Positions 47,398 to 58,632 of a stretch of DNA of 64,000 nucleotides are shown here, piece after piece. The translations under genes were made by a program, and so were the position numbers. The stretch lies in NCBI RefSeq assembly GCF_000208865.1, contig NC_018397.1:4679748-4743747 (forward strand), read 5' to 3'. The notes under the pieces are model-generated. The model was given only the letters and a program-made list of their open reading frames with translations. It searched no databases and was not told the origin of the DNA. How positions within the stretch are numbered: the first letter of the stretch is position 1; each line of letters starts with the position of its first letter. Origin of the DNA: Neospora caninum Liverpool. Lineage: Eukaryota; Apicomplexa; Conoidasida; Eucoccidiorida; Sarcocystidae.

Positions 47398-48094
47398 TCG
47401 TGCTTAAACAGCGTCAAACGGGGAGCGGCCGAAGCGGAGGAGCCGGCAGTGCGAATCCCGCGAGGCCAACTCCCATACATAAGCGGCGGCATTCTTCACA
47501 CTCGCTCTTCACAGGACTAAACACACGTGGAAGGCGGCTCAGACCATATCTTTTTCTGAGATCGGAAGTTCCCGGCAAACAGTCTGGCTGCTCTCAGCAC
47601 GACTGGAAAGCTGGATATACAAGACAGAACAACAGGGACACCCTCTGCCCATAATCGAAAGTCCCTGCTGTTTCCTGTCAACTTTGATTCGACTGACACA
47701 CTTCTCTTTGCGCGTATCCGGAGTGGTGCTGGAGGAACGCTTCGGGGTTTCGATAAAAAGTGCGGTGGTCCGTTCTTAAAAACCGTCACCTTGCATGCGC
47801 ATGTGCAGTTCAGTTGCTCGCGATAGAGGGAAATGTGTCAGTTGGCCTGTGTGTCTCACCACGAAAATCACACGAAACTGCGTACTGGGCAACAAAATAC
47901 ACTGCATCACGTTTATGCCACTGAACAATGTAAACGGCCCAGGGAAGACGGTTGAAAAACAAGTGAAAAGCAGTGTGACAAAAGACAGTGTACAATTGCA
48001 TGCATGCAGAGAAACTGAGTGGCACATGTGGAGATTGCTGAACAGGCCACAAGTTTCCAAGTAACCAGCAGCAATAGCATTTCGCTTCGTTTGC
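47398..48094. other. Intergenic stretch
   Basis: About 0.7 kb between the TYW1 start (-) and the 3' end of the G8-like gene (-). It should contain the TYW1 promoter and the 3' UTR of its neighbour. No other feature was recognised. Confidence 0.5.
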
Positions 48095-51000
48095 TCAAGA
48101 CATGTCTCTGCCGGGAGGGAGCTCGCGCGTCACCTGGACGTATTTGTACCCTTTCTTGTTCTTGAAGATCTGATTGCTGACGCGGCATTCGTCCAGGCAT
48201 TGAAAATACACAATGTCTCTGGCTGTCCCAGCCTGCTTCGCAATCGTTTCCGAATTGGTCTGTTTCACACAGGACACATCATCGAGAAGAAGCATCGGCG
48301 ATAAACTCAAGCTGGCTGAAAGACGGACACTTCTGCGGCCGTGGCCGAGCGATCTTGGTAACAAACCTCGTCGCGTTTGCAAACTTCTTGTCTATAAACG
48401 ACTTCAATAGTGTTGTAAGAAAAAAACACAAACCCTCCTAATTTTTAGCGTGACCACAGTTTGTCGACTATGCCACCTGAATCGGACCCGAATGACTAAG
48501 AAGAGTCTTATGCTCCAGTTGCCTTTCAGCACTTCGTAACGATGCTCTAACGACACGCGTATTCCCCAGAGTACGTTACACTGAATCATTCGCCTGCCAG
48601 GTAAAAACGGGTGCCTGCATGCGAGCGTCATCGCGACATAACGACCTACGTAAAATTAACTTATAGGCTACCTACGACATAGGAAAGGCGTGGTTCGGCG
48701 AAATCCTCAGACGGCGGATGTAGTTCTGGGCGTCTAGATGCCGAGTGACTCGCGAGAGTACGTCAGTCTTTCTTACCATGATGGCGTCTTCCTTAGGGAT
48801 AACGGCTGGGATGCCTGAAAAGACCTCTTCAGTGGTTATTCGGTTGGCACGAATAACAACTTGTTCGGAAATTTTCGAGTCATCTCCCACGTCCTTCCGT
48901 AAAGCAGAGAATGGCCCAAATTTGACGTTGACACCGGCAATCTCAAAGACCGCGAGATTCCTGTCGTAGAACGCTGCAGCATATGAGTGATAAAGCAAAA
49001 AGGGTTAGAGCGACAGGAATATATGTCCGAACAGAAAACCGCATGCAAAGATAGCTTACTTTCACAGCAATCGATGAAACCGTCGTCATCAAATACATCA
49101 ACGTAGATCATCAGATCTATGGACCCCGCCGAGTTCTTGACCAAAAGGGTCGTCTTGTTGGGTCTCCTGGGTGGGGCAGGAAAAGGCGGGAAACCGAGTC
49201 GCCTGAAACACAAATCAGAAAAAATAGACACAAGAGAAGGCAGCTACATTTCAGACAGTGTCCCCCGTGTATATGCCCATCCATGCCTGCTGGAGATGTG
49301 TCCCAGGTACCTTTCCCTCTACCGTGAATTCAACAACGCTAGTGCTCTGCGTTTCTAGCATACCGAAACGAGAAGCTGAATCCAGGAAGGATCCGTTCAA
49401 CTTCGTTGTGCCCGAAGAATGTCAGTGTGCTTGAGGAATCTCCTGGAAGCCCTGGAGGGTAGCCGACTTTCCCAAACCACATGACATCTTCAGGCTGGTG
49501 CGCTCCCAACCGTTGGGATAACTGGAGCCAGTGAACGTGTATAGGCTCGCGCGCCAGCAGTGACCCACTGGTGACAAGAGATGGAATTCTGCATAAAGCT
49601 TGTTTCTCGCGATCCCCCCTTCGACCTGCTTCCTCGAGACAGTCAGGAGAGACGGACTCTCCGATAAACAATGTCCCATCGTTGCGAAGGTGGGCGTTGG
49701 TGACTAGCGCCGCGCTGAGGATTCCAACACATGACAGCGAGGAAAGATAAGACCGGAGTGTCTCGCTATGTTGGGCGAGGCGAGCACACCCGATTTCACT
49801 GAGGACTGTTTTATGGCGGTGACCACTCTCTGCGACAGCAAAAAGCCCTATAGAGTTACATGCACCGCCAACGAGGAATTGCTGCTCCGACGCCAGAAAA
49901 TGAAGCCGAGTTTTTAGGACCAACGCAGACTCACTTAGACAGGAAAAGCAACGCGGCACCGTTCTCCACGCGCAAGGTCGTGGGCCCTCGCAGAGTAAGG
50001 GGTTCCGAAAAACTTTGTAGGCGTCGAGGGCCACTGCAATCGTCACCCAAGACTCGCGGTCTTCCCAATAAAGCCTGTGGACTTGTGTGTGCTGGCAGTC
50101 GCGACATGGCCAGTGCAGTGGGGGGTTGTGGCGCTCGCCCAAAGCCGAAAGGAACCACGGGAGATGGTGAAGAATCGGCCGTTTCACTTGCAGGCTCCCC
50201 TCTCACGGGTGTTCCTGGGTGATCCGCATCTCGCGGAGCAGCGGTAGGACGTGACTGAGACAGACGGTTCGCCAGAAGAGACATACGTTCTTCTGTACCG
50301 GGTGCATTCGTGAAAACGGGGACTTCCTGGCTTTGAGCGGCGCCTTGCGCGTCGGCGCCCACCGCGTCGTCTTCGCCACCTATCGCTTCCCCCACTGTTT
50401 CGACACCCGTCAGCGCGATTGCCTTGGCAGCTTCTAATAAAACACCCGCTGGCGGTTCCTCTATTATTACCAGCGTTACGGTATTTGTGGAGAAGTCGGA
50501 CTCCTGTTCGAACGGTTTATGCCTCATGCTGCTGCAAATGTCAGACACGGAAGCCTGCGAAGGGGTCTGATGAATAATGTCTCGGAATGTATCTCGCATT
50601 GTACGGAGCTCCGTTGCTGAAGGCGCTGCAAACTCGTTCTCAACTGTGCGGCACTTCCCATGGGGGAATTCCCCACTTCGCAGAATGCCTCTGCTGGATT
50701 TCAGTTGCTGATCAATGCTCTTGATGACCCACAGGGCCCGTAAACGGACAGTGGCCATTTTGCCTGCTGGTAGACGCACAAAGTGGCGAATAAAAACGGC
50801 GTCGAGACTAGTTGGAACTCGTCCACAGTGCCAGATTCGAGGATCGAAGAAGTCGCCGCTTCTGACTGTGCAGCACGCAAATGGCATTGAATAACCTCTC
50901 GTTGTAGCATCTGCGCATTGTCGGAATCGGCGAGGCTGTGCAGTAGTTGTGGTGGTAGTGGTGCGTTTCAGTTCCTCCCCTGGATGCGCGATATCGAAGG

Positions 51001-51754
51001 AAGCCTCCTCGCTCTCATCTGGCTTAAATTCTTGTGCGATTTCGTAGTCCCCGAAGTTGCCGCCAGCGACACGGTACCTCGGTTCCTTTGGGCGCCCAAG
51101 TGCGTCGCCGCTCTCCTCTTGTAGAGAAAGATCCGGGTTTCCCGAAGCCACTAAGGGTACTGTTCTCTGAGTAGCATGCAGGGGAGTCTTCGGTTCCCCT
51201 CCCGGAGTCGAAGCCGTTGAGATGGGGTCTACAGCGCTGGGTGCCCCATCCGAGTTGGCAGCTGGTGATGCTCTCCAGAGAAGTGACAGGGCTTTCTCCT
51301 CCTCTGCTGTAACTGGCTGGGCTTCTTCCCATTGGAGGAGCCGTTTTTGAGATGTGTGAAAGGGCGCGACGCCCTTTAAGGCATCACCTGAAACCTCTCC
51401 TGTATCGGAAGGCGGCGCGAGCTCTCGCGCGTCGGGCTGCCTTGTGCCATGTGCGTCCTTACACTGCCAACACACGACCAGAACCAAAAGAACGTTTAGG
51501 AGGAGAAGTTCTGTCACTCTAGCGACCTTTCGCAGTCCAAGAGTGTGCCCCAGCATGGGGTGTGCGCATTCTGGTCTCCTCAAATCCCAGAAATGCCTGG
51601 AGGCAGTCGTCCCGCTAGAGATATTCATGGCTACAGATAGCTTTAGAGCCAATCCCAAAGGCTGTAGTACAGACTTCCACCTCTCTGACGCGCACCAGAG
51701 AGGACAAGGGTCTCGATAAGACCGATGCAACAGCCTCCGTAGGGTGAGCTGCAC
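48095..51754 (-). CDS. Secreted protein with G8-like beta-rich region, up to 891 aa, five exons
   Basis: Minus-strand exons: 49935-51754, 49364-49714, 49060-49202, 48777-48973, 48095-48259. All junctions are GT/AG and phase-consistent. Met67 begins a convincing signal peptide (MLGHTLGLRKVARVTELLLL, then NVLLVLVVCWQCKDA), so translation may start there rather than at Met1 or Met43. After a disordered stretch comes CADATTRGYSMPFACC, then DPRIWHCGRVPTSLDAVFI. The latter resembles the opening of G8 domains (W-x-C/S-G-x-V-P-x-x-x-D-x-V-x-I). Later strands fit a beta-solenoid: LTLRGPTTLRVENGAALLFL joined across an intron to SNAALVTNAHLRNDGTLFIG. The last three exons encode a Cys-containing region (LMIYVDVFDDDGFIDCCE; FQCLDECRVS) that I do not recognise. 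It is probably extracellular or vacuolar, possibly stage-specific. The G8 call is by eye and tentative. Confidence 0.7.
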
Positions 51755-53044
51755 AGGTATGGGAAGGATTCACAAAGTACTTGGGGGAGGATTCTGCAGG
51801 AGGGAACATCGACGTTAAAAGCCGATCGTCAAGAGAGGTGCAGGAAATGTAACTCACGATTTCAACCGGCCCTACCGGACTTCATGGAAAAGCATGTGAG
51901 TAGCCGGCGGTACACGTCGTCGGCATTACGGTTGCGGCTAGCGGGCAAGCGCGTACCGGTTGAAGATTCGCACACCACCGAGTTTGCTCGAGTGCACACG
52001 ATGCAAACAGAAAAAGTAGCAGGGGCATCCACAGGGACAATGGCTTACGTGTGTTTTCACTACCACAACGCGCGTTAAACGCAGGAGATATGCGTGTTTG
52101 TGCCCACCAACCGGGGTCCCCTTCTCGTTCTATTGGGGTACACGAGTAAAACGCAGTGAAAGGATCCAGACAGAAGGCTGCCAGAGCGTTAGCCTTTATT
52201 TGCCAGAGCGTTAGCCTTTATTTGCCAGAGCAGCAAGTCACCGAGAAAAAAACTCAACTGCACAAGCTAGGAAACGAAGAGCAAGATATCGTGTCAGCTC
52301 TACGCAAGTGCACCACAGCTGCACGTGACGCCACGAGAGGCTCTAAACGAAATCGTGGTTTTTCTCCTCAAGCAATTTACTCTGACAACCGCTGTGCCCT
52401 TTGATAGGCTTTGAGCAAACCGTACATACTGGTGGTTGTTGAATTCAGTGTGTGTTGCGCTTGGATTCGTCGGTGGGTAAGTATGGAAAGGCGTGGTTTC
52501 TGTGTAAGGCACAGCAAGAGCAGTAAATGCTTTTAGAGATACATCAGAAGGTTGCTAAGTGCGCGTTGGACCTCTAAACCCTGGGCATTGGCGTGTTCCA
52601 TGTTGTTCGAAGACGATCCGTGGTACAGTCACTTTTCCTCTCCCACCTCTCCCCACAAAAGATTATCGCTAGCGGCAGAACGGACGCCCACCCCCTCGGC
52701 GCTGTCCCGGACCTTGCGCCGACTGGCAGACTCCGATCCAGCAGTGCGATCATGTGCTTTTCGCGACGTTAGAGGCGATAGATGCTTGTCCACCTTGTGG
52801 TGCTGGACGCGAAAGAAGCAGACTCTCTTATATGAAAAGAAGTCTTTCCAGTGGATTGCAGCTTTTTGTCAACCCTGCCATTTCCTGACCCAAAGGTACC
52901 TTAGATTACGTACATGAGCTGTAGGCTCCAGAAATAGACCGCGCTACTTGCAGGATCTTTTTGAACATAGTGTGTAGACGGAAGCCCGTCCAATTTTATC
53001 ATATCCCTCCCACTTTGCGTTGCATGTTAGATGAAAGCGGAATC
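51755..53044. other. Intergenic, head-to-head G8-like gene / acidic secreted-protein gene
   Basis: About 1.3 kb between divergent starts of two secretory genes, so probably a shared promoter region. It contains a 22-base direct repeat at 52180-52231. Short open frames carry no motif. Confidence 0.5.
52180..52231. repeat. 22-base tandem direct repeat, 2.4 copies
   Basis: gccagagcgttagcctttat plus two further T residues is repeated exactly at 52180 and 52202, followed by a partial third copy (gccagagc). It lies in the divergent promoter interval between two secretory genes. Confidence 0.9.
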
Positions 53045-55731
53045 ATGCATTCGCACGCTTTTTTAAAGTTGGTCGGCTTTGCCGTCGTCGGGCAGTGCGT
53101 GGTTTCGTCGTCTCCGGCCCCTGTTCACGTAAGGAAACGCTGCCTGTGCATTGGTGAATCGTTGTCTTCGAATGTCGCTCGAAACCGAGTCGCACAGCTA
53201 ACTGTTCTGACCCTCCACTTCGTAACGTAGCACAGCAGTAATCGGCCGTCCACTTCTCATGCTACCAGGGCCAGTTGACCAGATTCTGCTTACTGAATCG
53301 CTAGGGTGCCACGCTGGTAGCTGTCTGACTGGGTTTCTGAAAGTACTGTCTGCATAACGGCACTGAAATGCCACTCGGCCTGTCGTTACGAATGGTCGGC
53401 TCTGCAAAAAGTGTCGGACCTCATCTCATTGCATATCCGTTCTTATGGTATGTTCTATTTTTGTAGGCTGGAAGAGTGACGGCAAATCTCCGAGGTGCGA
53501 CAGGTAGAACAGCAAGTAATGAGCCTTCATTATTTCTCGAGTCTCAGCCTGAGGAGACTGCCCCCCCACGGCAACAGCAGGCTATCTCTCTCTCTCCTAT
53601 CCCAAATCCAATCGGCTTTTCAGGTGTGTTGCCGGAAAGCCGCTATCTTGGAGACGACGCCGTAGTCGAGAATAGCACTTGGTTGACGCCCCTTGAACTG
53701 CCACAGCGTACTGGAAGTCAGGGACAATCAGAAGATAATACAGTTCTACCTGGGACCTTGACACTGCCTGCACTGCAAACCAGCTACGGGTCAGAATCCT
53801 CGGGTGACCAGTTCGGAGTGATACCAAATTATGAAGCCATCACAGATCGTCAAGCGCTCAATGTTTTTCAGAACTTTGATCCGCACACACAAAGTCCTGC
53901 TACTGGTAACCTCATTCAAATGGATGTAGCCGGTGAGGGGTTCGTTCCCCATTTGGAGAGCGCCCAAGGACACTCCACGACTGAGTTGGCCGAACCATCG
54001 GCCCCGTCTGAGTCATCAGCAACGTCGCCATTACCACCGAACTCGTCGATGAGCTTTGGTGACCAGGAAACGGTCACGGCGGCGCCTAACGATGAGTTTG
54101 ACTCGGTAAGAGCAGAGAACGTGGGCCCAGTTGACGTTAACGAAAACCAGATGTCCGGAGATGTCTCCCAAGAAGTGCTTCCCGCGGAACCCCAGCAGGC
54201 AAAGGATGACGCAAACCCCTCGGTTAAAGTCTTACCTGAGGAAGCACTGAATAGTGAAAAGGAAAACGAACGCTTGCAAGTAGATCCGGAAGGCAATGGC
54301 GTCCTCGATTCTCGACTTGACGATGCTGCTCAGACCGACAGCGAGGGGGATCGGGAAGTGGACAGTCCTGCTTTAATCGAAATCGGAGACGACAAAGACC
54401 GTGACGGTGCTCCAGGTGAGGGCGGAGATAGACTGCCGAGCACAACAGAGAACAGCCGGAAGGAGGTGGACCCGCTGAAGGAAAACTCCGCCGCGTTTGA
54501 GGAAGAAGAGAAGACACAGAAGCAACTTGACACAGAAAAGGAAGCCGACCAAGCCGAGGTGTCTCCTGCAAATCCAGAAGCAAGTCCCAGCATGACGCCT
54601 CCCGCTGCTGAACCAAGTACCGCTGAGACTGGGGGAACGCCCGAAACTGCCGAGACGCACGAAAAAATGGTAAACGGCCGTGCGCCTTCCTCGAGCGGTG
54701 ACTCGGACACCCCAGTACCAGAGCCCGCAGAAGAGTCTGAGAAGGCGTACGAGCCGGGAGTGGTTTCTGTAAATGCGTATCCCTCAAGCGTCTCTGGAGC
54801 GGCCTCAGACGGTGACCTGAACAGGGACCAGCACGGCACCGTCGTTTCTTCCTCAGAGCTCCCACAGTCGTCCACAAGTTTCGAGGATGCCGATTTGGAC
54901 GGAGAAGTGCCAACGAGTAGACATGCGGGTGAGGGGATTGCAGCCGTTCCGTCTTTCACTGACGGCCACAGCCACACTCCGCATTCGTCAGATACGGCCA
55001 GTGGGCTGCTGGAACCCATTCCGCTGTCCCACCAGGACATGGAGGTGGTGAATGAGGTTCGCGAGTCGCACCAGCTGGCCCACATCGTCGATGACGCTGA
55101 GCGTGGCATCCTTGCGGACCATCAGCTGCAAAATGGGTCCACCGCCTTGCTCGGTGTCCTTCCAGAAGCGGGCGCCTCTCACGAGCCCGTTCATCATGGT
55201 GAGCACTCGTTTGCTCTTGAGGGATCGGTCTTCGCAGAGCGTCCGGAGACCCATGGCGTGCCTCACACAGGCCCGCTCGAGTACTCCCACGGCATGATCC
55301 CAACGAGTACGGCTCATGAGGTGCCTGTTGGAGTTATCGTGCATGGTGGAGTGACATCGGCACCAGGGCCCGCGCAGACGCATCTGCTGCCTCCTATGGC
55401 CGCAGCGATGCATGCGATCCAATCGCCCTTCCTATCGCACGAGACGAACACGGCATACAGCGCACCCATGCATGCCAAGTCCGCGGCGGGAAAATATGTT
55501 ACGGTCCCAGCGGCTCCCACGACCCTAGTGAAGAGTGACGAGGTAGTGGCGTCAAGCCGAGGAGGGAAGAAAAAGGGAGGCAAAAACAAGAAAAATTCTT
55601 CTGCCGTTGTGTACGAAGCCAGTCCCGGTCCGTTGATTCCTGAACAAAAGACAACCATGTATGTTGCAGAACCGACCTACCTAGAGGTGCAAGAAAAGCC
55701 CAAGAAACGGAGTAGAAGGGTACCTATGTAA
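53045..55731 (+). CDS. Acidic secreted protein with basic C-terminus, 782 aa, two exons
   Basis: Exon 1 (53045-53128) encodes 28 residues that are almost exactly a signal peptide: MHSHAFLKLVGFAVVGQCVV, then SSSPAPVH. It joins in phase 0 (CAC|gtaagg, tttgtag|GCT) to exon 2 (53467-55731), which starts AGRVTANLRGATGR. A signal-peptide exon followed by one long exon is common for coccidian secreted proteins. The body is rich in Glu, Pro, Ser and Asp with few predicted structured parts. Residues about 540-690 are His/Gly/Pro-rich (HQDMEVVNEV, HGEHSFALEG, MAAAMHAIQ). A lysine cluster GGKKKGGKNKKNSS lies near residue 726 and the end is KPKKRSRRVPM. These two basic patches could be nuclear-localisation-like, but no cleavage motif of the RRLxE type was seen. 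Family and function are unknown; a dense-granule or vacuolar protein is one possibility. Confidence 0.72.
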
Positions 55732-58632
55732 AATGCGCGTGGGGCCTGTGTGACTAGTGTGCGGCTATGAAAATGGTCACACGCCAAGTGATCACTTTGG
55801 GGGAAGGCCACTAGAGTTGGGCTGTTCCTCTCCCCAAGAGTCAGCAGCGTTTCGCAAGTGACCAGTTGAAACGAGTGTCTCGGAGTGATACGAAAAGAGG
55901 AAACAATGCGGAGGAACCCCGGTTGAGGCAGTGGAGCGGTGGGTTGTACGAGGGTCCACGGGTAGGTAGAAAGCATGTGTGTATCTGGTGTATGGCAGGT
56001 TTATTTATGTCGTTAGATGATGGTGATAATGATATGCCAGGTTCTGGTGATGCAGGTTTCTGTCTGTTTACATGGGGGACAGCTCCAGTGTCTCTATTCG
56101 ATTCGGCTTCCTGATCAGAGCCAGAATCTTGTTGCGCAACATGCAACCACACTTTTGATTAAGCAAACACAGGTCTGAACCAGCGTCTTCATTGTACACG
56201 GGACTTCGGTCTGACCAAAGAGAACTGCCCCCAAAGGGGGTGCCTGAGGAATTACAAACCATGGGTGCTCTAAACAAGTCAGGGAATCCCCGAATCCTCC
56301 TATCTGCAGAGTGGAAATGCCGCACATCGGCACCGTTAGCTGATGCCAGCGTAATAGGCGTAGCACAGTGAAGGGGAAGTGCTTCCTCGGTAACAAAGCC
56401 ATTTCGGGTTATTTTGTGGCCCCGGCGCTAGAAAGTCTTCATGTTGTAGGACACCAGAGAGACAGCGAGCGCTCCGACCGGCTTCACACGCCGTATCCAT
56501 TTTGACACGAACAAGAGGAAAGCACCCTCAGGTATATACGGCTTTGCCTGCGTTTTGCGTGTTCTGCGCAACACACTACCGCGATTGTCACCCAAATGTA
56601 GACGGTTGTCCACTTTGCCACTCTGCACTTGTAGTCACCAAGTTGGAATCTACCCTCTCAAGCTATAATCACAAAGAGAAGGCTGTTTTCGTGATTCTTT
56701 CCTCCCGCTCTCTCTCCGTATCTTCACAGACAGCGATTGACCTGCCTATTTTGTGGTGCCAGTGGAGGATCTGACACCTTCAGACGGGGTCTCACCGCGA
56801 TCGACAGGTTTTACTCGGAAACGCATCGGAGGGGACAACAAATGAAACGTTTTCTCTCTCAGACTTTCCAACCCCGGAACGTGCAGATGTGGTCTAGAAG
56901 ACTGCGTCGTCTCACGTACCCGCTCCGCGACGGTTCTGTCAGCCTCGCGGGTAAACAGGCAGGAGCCATGAGATGCCGGGAGTTGGCCGTGAAGAAGAGC
57001 CCACGCGAAAATGCAGCTTTTGTTCTAAGACTACCATTTCCGCCGGTTTTTCTTCTGCTGCTGGGTGACACGCGTGGCGACGGCTGTTTGTCGGCTGCGC
57101 AGATAGCTAACCGATCCAGGCTCGCTGCGCATGCAATGTCGCGACGCGTGATCCGTGCGAGTCTTTTCGCGGTGACTCTCGGTCGCTCTCAGTGCCTCCC
57201 AGTCCGCGGTAAATTTCCGACCTTCTTTCTAGTCTTCCTAATTTCCTTTTCTCTCCACCAACAGATGTTTCCGTCTCTCTCCTGCCGCCGCTTTTCACTC
57301 CTGATACTAGTGAGGCCTTCCCTTTCGGGTGCATCAACTTGGCTGTTTGCGCGGTGGTTCCTTGAGTTCCCTCTCGACTCTATTGTTGGCCTTGACCCGT
57401 TTGACACTTTTTCCTCTGAGAGCACGTGCTCCCCAACCCTCTGTCAAGACTCTAGCCACAGCAGTCCTGCGTCAACTGGACTTGCCGACCTGTTCTCGCG
57501 TCTGTGTCGCTTCTTTCCGGACGTTTCCGTTCCTGCGCGCCTTTTCCTCTCGTTTGAGGCGCGTCACAAGGTCAGCGGCCGGCAATTTTTGCGTCCGTGT
57601 GTCCCTCGCGCGCGACGCGCTCATCAGGCCAGAGAACTCCCTTCGGGGTTGGCCGAATTTGTGGCAACCTCCCTTTCTGTCTGTCCAACTGTCACCCGCC
57701 TCACACACACACACCTGCGCGTTCCTCTGGTTCTGTTTCTTTGGCTCTACATGCGCAAAGCCGCGCTCTGTCTTCGCCGTTTCCAGTGTCTCTCGGCCGT
57801 TCCTTTTTTCGTCTGGTTCTGTTTCTTTGGCTCTACATGCGCAAAGCCGCGCTCTGTCTTCGCCGTTTCCAGTGTCTCTCGGCCGTTCCTTTTTTCGTCT
57901 GGTTCTGTTTCTTTGGCTCTACATGCGCAAAGCCGCGCTCTGTCTTCGCCGTTTCCAGTGTCTCTCGGCCGTTCCTTTTCTCCTCTGGTTCTGTTTCTTT
58001 GGCTCTATATGCGCAAAGCCGCGCTCTGTCTTCGCCGTTTCCAGTGTCTCTCGGCCGTTCCTTTTCTCCTCTGGTTCTGTTTCTTTGGCTCTATATGCGC
58101 AAAGCCGCGCTCTGTCTTCGCCGTTTACAGTGTCTTTCGGCCGTTCCTTTTCGCGAGAGGGGGGTACCAGACCACTCCGATGCAGAAGCCGACGTCTCAA
58201 ACTTCTTCGAGGCTCCTCAGCCACCGAGCTCCGGCACGTCGCACCACGCTTCCCAGCTGGTTAGCTGTCTTCGATTTCGAACAGCGTTTGCCGGTACATT
58301 GCCTGATGGAGGGGCGTCGCGTAACCTCTCGCTTCACGTGAGGCCAGGACTGAGCACCCCCCGAAAATATACCTGTTTCGTCTCTTTTCTTATCTTGACG
58401 CTCTCGCGCTGTGTTCGCCGGCGTGCGGTTCGCACACCTGCGGCTGACAGTGCCCGTGCGGCCGCAGCTTCGTCGCAAGAAGAGCCGTCTGCGCCTCTCC
58501 TTTCCTGGTTTGTCAAGTCTGAAAGGCAACAGAACAGGCGCAAGACCACTCTCGTTAAAAAGAAAAAAGGCGGCACGTATCGCTGAGTGTGAACAGAGAT
58601 CGCCTACTGCGACACTCGCCTGACTCCGCACC
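55732..58632. other. Intergenic with an 86-base minisatellite
   Basis: About 2.9 kb between two plus-strand genes. The first kilobase is featureless by eye. The latter part is pyrimidine-rich and contains five copies of an 86-base repeat ending about 480 bases before the DeSI start. Overlapping open frames in all three plus-strand frames across 56737-58586 arise from this composition and repeat, and are not annotated as genes. Confidence 0.55.
57726..58155. repeat. 86-base minisatellite, five near-identical copies
   Basis: Units begin tctggttctgtttctttggc at 57726, 57812, 57898, 57984 and 58070, each 86 bases apart. Differences between copies are few (tctacatg versus tctatatg, ttttttcg versus tttctcct, and one tttacag variant in the last copy). 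86 is not divisible by three, so each frame is read in rotation, yet all three plus-strand frames and at least one minus-strand frame remain open across the array. Confidence 0.95.

Noticed and set aside
56737..58586. Three overlapping plus-strand open frames (534, 311 and 329 codons)
   Set aside because: They carry the same 86-base repeat in rotated frames, no family motif and only low-complexity Ser/Phe/Leu/Arg sequence, so they are composition artefacts unless peptides are found.
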